This document shows positions 35,922-37,835 of a stretch of DNA of 37,835 bases, piece by piece (position 1 is the stretch's first letter; the number at the start of each line of letters is the position of its first letter). The notes beneath the pieces are model-generated. The model did not search any database. It had not been told where the DNA came from and worked only from the letters and a program-made list of their open reading frames with translations. The stretch is from an uncultured Legionellales bacterium. Its GTDB lineage: Bacteria > Pseudomonadota > Gammaproteobacteria > Eutrophobiales > Eutrophobiaceae. The stretch is from NCBI GenBank assembly GCA_913045195.1, contig CAJWQR010000010.1:1-37835 (forward strand). Direction: 5' to 3'. Position numbers and translations under genes: made by a program.

Positions 35922-37148
35922 TTATGATGATAGTAAATCGGAAATTTTCTCAGTAGTTTTAGGATCGTCGGAGGATATTATTTTCTTTTCATGCATCAAG
36001 CCTAAATGATCAACGACGAATGTATTATTACGCCATCTCACTGAATTTCCAATGTAACTAATAATTCTAATACAAAAGGATAATATATCACGTAGCGGGA
36101 TTAACCAAATTTCAGTAATTCTTTTTGAATTAATCATTTTGTTTGCACTATTGTGCAAAAGCACTCTCAAGGAAAGTGTTATGACTATTGGTAAATACAA
36201 CAAAATTAAACTTTCTGCTGTAATGAATAGAATAATGCCGGTAAAAATACTCAATACAAGACTATCCGTTAGGAATGTAAGCGCATAACCAAGTGGTTCT
36301 ATTCGTTTTAATGTTCTTGCCCAGCGTAATTCATGCAATATTAAATTTTTAAACGAGGTTTCTTCTATTATATTTTCAATAATGTAATCTGATAGATATA
36401 TTTGATAACCAAGATTCGAAATTAATTTGCCCAATATATAGTCATCAGCAAGATGATTAGAGAATGATTCAAATCCACCAATTTTTTTTAAAATATTACG
36501 TTTAACAATCATTGTTGCACCAAGACAATATTTCATTGGTTGTAATATTCGGGATATTAGGACAGACGGTAAAAACCAGTTATTAATAAACATAGCATTA
36601 AGTTTCGAGGCTATTTTATCATTAGCAATGCCATTATAAAGACAGGTAACGGCACCTATCTTTGTGTCAGTAAATGGGCTTATTACTCGAGTTAGAAAAT
36701 TTTTAGAAACACGCATATCACTATCGGCAATAAGTATGTATTCGTGTTTTATATAGGGGGACATATTAATTAAATTTGATACTTTATGGTTTGTTCCATG
36801 ACGTTCAGTACTGATAATGTAACTTACATCTGATTTACTAAATTCTTTTGTAATTTCTTTAACAACAGAAAGTGCTGGATCGTTTTTATCTTGTATTCCA
36901 AATATAACTTGGTATTGAGGATAATCTTGCTGACAAAAGCTACGGAGATTATCTAACATGTCAGGATCAAGCCCATAGATTGGTTTTAAGATTGTGACAG
37001 ATGGATGAAAGTTTTTTATTATCGTTTTTTTATTTTTTTTGTAATTGAAACGATCAACAGCAATTAAAGCAAAGAAAAGGTATCCAAGAGAAAAAAGCCA
37101 TAAAGATACGGCTCCAATTAGAATTATATTAAGAAAGTCAATCTGCAT
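35922..37148 (-). CDS. hpnI: Hopanoid glycosyltransferase HpnI
   Basis: 408 residues of the ceramide-glucosyltransferase-like GT2/GT21 type. One N-terminal helix (about 8-30) is followed by the catalytic domain with Asp142-x-Asp144 (ADSDMRV), a later NHLADDYILG acidic motif, and the ELRWARTLKR acceptor motif. Two or three more helices lie near residues 290-335. HpnI adds N-acetylglucosamine to bacteriohopanetetrol, the first step to BHT glucosamine and cyclitol ether. It is upstream of hpnJ and hpnK in the same direction, 208 bases after hpnL. Confidence 0.9.
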   Translation of the reverse strand: MQIDFLNIILIGAVSLWLFSLGYLFFALIAVDRFNYKKNKKTIIKNFHPSVTILKPIYGLDPDMLDNLRSFCQQDYPQYQVIFGIQDKNDPALSVVKEITKEFSKSDVSYIISTERHGTNHKVSNLINMSPYIKHEYILIADSDMRVSKNFLTRVISPFTDTKIGAVTCLYNGIANDKIASKLNAMFINNWFLPSVLISRILQPMKYCLGATMIVKRNILKKIGGFESFSNHLADDYILGKLISNLGYQIYLSDYIIENIIEETSFKNLILHELRWARTLKRIEPLGYALTFLTDSLVLSIFTGIILFITAESLILLYLPIVITLSLRVLLHNSANKMINSKRITEIWLIPLRDILSFCIRIISYIGNSVRWRNNTFVVDHLGLMHEKKIISSDDPKTTEKISDLLSS

Positions 37149-37273
37149 TTATTAACCTTAATTTGGTTTTAAGAGCCTCTATAAGAAAAATCTAAAAACA
37201 GCGGGCCGGAAGGATATTTTTTTATTTATGCACAATGGTAAATTCAAATTTTTGCGCTTTCCCACAATTCCTA

Positions 37274-37310
37274 TTTGCATAATATATTGATTTTAACGTA
37301 TTAATGCAAA
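37274..37310. repeat. Short inverted repeat between hpnL and hpnI
   Basis: TTTGCAT (37274-37280) and ATGCAAA (37304-37310) are perfect inverted copies 23 bases apart. They lie in the 208-base gap between hpnL and hpnI, the longest non-coding stretch of the second hopanoid operon. They could be an operator for a promoter internal to the operon. There is no following T-run on the minus strand, so a terminator is less likely. Chance is possible at this length. Confidence 0.3.
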
Positions 37311-37356
37311 TTTCGAAAATTATTGGAATTATTGAGAAAAAACATCTAAAAATCCC

Positions 37357-37835
37357 TCATATTTTCTTACGTAAATAGTTAACCTCAACATGTTGCCAAT
37401 AAAGTAATCCAGGGATATCAATTACTAGCTCTCGAACTCGAGTTGCCAAGGATAGTGCGAGTGAGAATTCAGGAGTCAAACCAACTAAAACACCTAACAT
37501 CAAGTAACCACCTTCTTGTACTCCATATCCATTCGGTATAATAAAGGCAAGGTCGGTAATGATCGAGGTAAGGCTTTTTAGCATTAAAGCTTCAATAAGG
37601 CTGATGGGATGTCCTAGTAAGTAGCAAGCTAGCCAGACCTCAGATGTTTGCAATATAAGTCCTAACGTTCGCCATAAAATAGAAAGAATAAATCGTTTTT
37701 TATTACCATAGATTTCTTTTACAAGCCCATCAACATCACTTGCTTTCAGTGTAATTTCTGCCCAATTATCAGAGGTATTGAATTTACCAACCATCTTTGC
37801 AAAAAAACTAAATAATCCGGCTCGTTGAAAAAAGA
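37357..37835 (-). CDS. hpnL: HpnL-type membrane protein, C-terminal part
   Basis: The frame is open to the right edge, so the start is outside; 158 residues are visible. It has about four hydrophobic segments. The stretch IIPNGYGVQEGGYLMLGVLVGL, followed by ATRVRELVIDIPGLLYWQ, is characteristic of the HpnL branch of the lysylphosphatidylglycerol-synthase transmembrane family. HpnL is carried in many hopanoid gene sets and has been proposed to move the lipid across the membrane, without firm proof. It precedes hpnI in the same direction. An ATG at 37794 lies inside the conserved domain and should not be taken as the start. Confidence 0.82.
   Translation of the reverse strand, partial: FFQRAGLFSFFAKMVGKFNTSDNWAEITLKASDVDGLVKEIYGNKKRFILSILWRTLGLILQTSEVWLACYLLGHPISLIEALMLKSLTSIITDLAFIIPNGYGVQEGGYLMLGVLVGLTPEFSLALSLATRVRELVIDIPGLLYWQHVEVNYLRKKI

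Noticed and set aside
1-37835. CRISPR arrays, tRNA or rRNA genes, insertion sequences
   Set aside because: I saw no regularly spaced repeats, tRNA-like cloverleaf, rRNA segments, transposase genes or long terminal inverted repeats in the window.

Overview
The window looks like a gammaproteobacterial chromosome segment; the exact lineage cannot be read from it. The evidence is a complete 14-gene complex I operon with separate nuoC and nuoD, an Escherichia-like phosphatidylserine decarboxylase, and a large hopanoid (hpn) locus. By eye, base composition falls from moderate G+C in the first nuo genes to strongly A+T-rich DNA in the hopanoid half.

Layout. (1) 1-497: the 3' end of an Excalibur-domain gene facing a small secreted SH3-domain gene. 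(2) 685-15188, plus strand: nuoA to nuoN, tightly packed, encoding the whole NADH:quinone oxidoreductase. (3) 15213-17207, minus strand: psd, then a periplasmic copper chaperone (PCuAC family) and a Sco protein; the last two overlap and probably serve Cu-A assembly of a cytochrome oxidase. (4) 17358-22542, plus strand: a second ion-pump module made of one MrpC-like subunit, three MrpD/NuoN-like subunits and a small two-helix protein. It has no MrpA, B, E, F or G. Its third antiporter-like subunit has Asn where the TM7 pump lysine is expected. (5) 22556-31358, minus strand: a hopanoid operon, transcribed squalene synthase, squalene-hopene cyclase, hpnG, a PhyH-type oxygenase, hpnN, a CDP-alcohol phosphatidyltransferase, hpnA. 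(6) 31453-33014, plus strand: an Sfp-type phosphopantetheinyl transferase and a SAM methyltransferase, divergent from the squalene synthase. (7) 33037-37835, minus strand: a second hopanoid operon, hpnL (cut by the window edge), hpnI, hpnJ, hpnK and a second CDP-alcohol phosphatidyltransferase.

How the genes fit together. Complex I, the copper pair and the Mrp-like module are respiratory or ion-gradient functions. The hopanoid genes cover squalene formation from farnesyl diphosphate in what looks like a one-enzyme route, cyclisation, removal of adenine from adenosylhopane (HpnG), building of the glucosamine/cyclitol-ether head group (HpnI, HpnK, HpnJ), and export to the outer membrane (HpnN). 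HpnH, which makes adenosylhopane, and HpnO are not in the window.

The most interesting parts are the non-canonical members of the hopanoid locus: two paralogous CDP-alcohol phosphatidyltransferases, a PhyH oxygenase, and the PPTase/methyltransferase pair. Together they suggest further hopanoid or polar-lipid modification. The partial Mrp-like module is also notable. hpnK very probably starts at a CTG codon overlapping the hpnJ stop, so a start chosen at the first ATG loses its metal-binding N-terminus.
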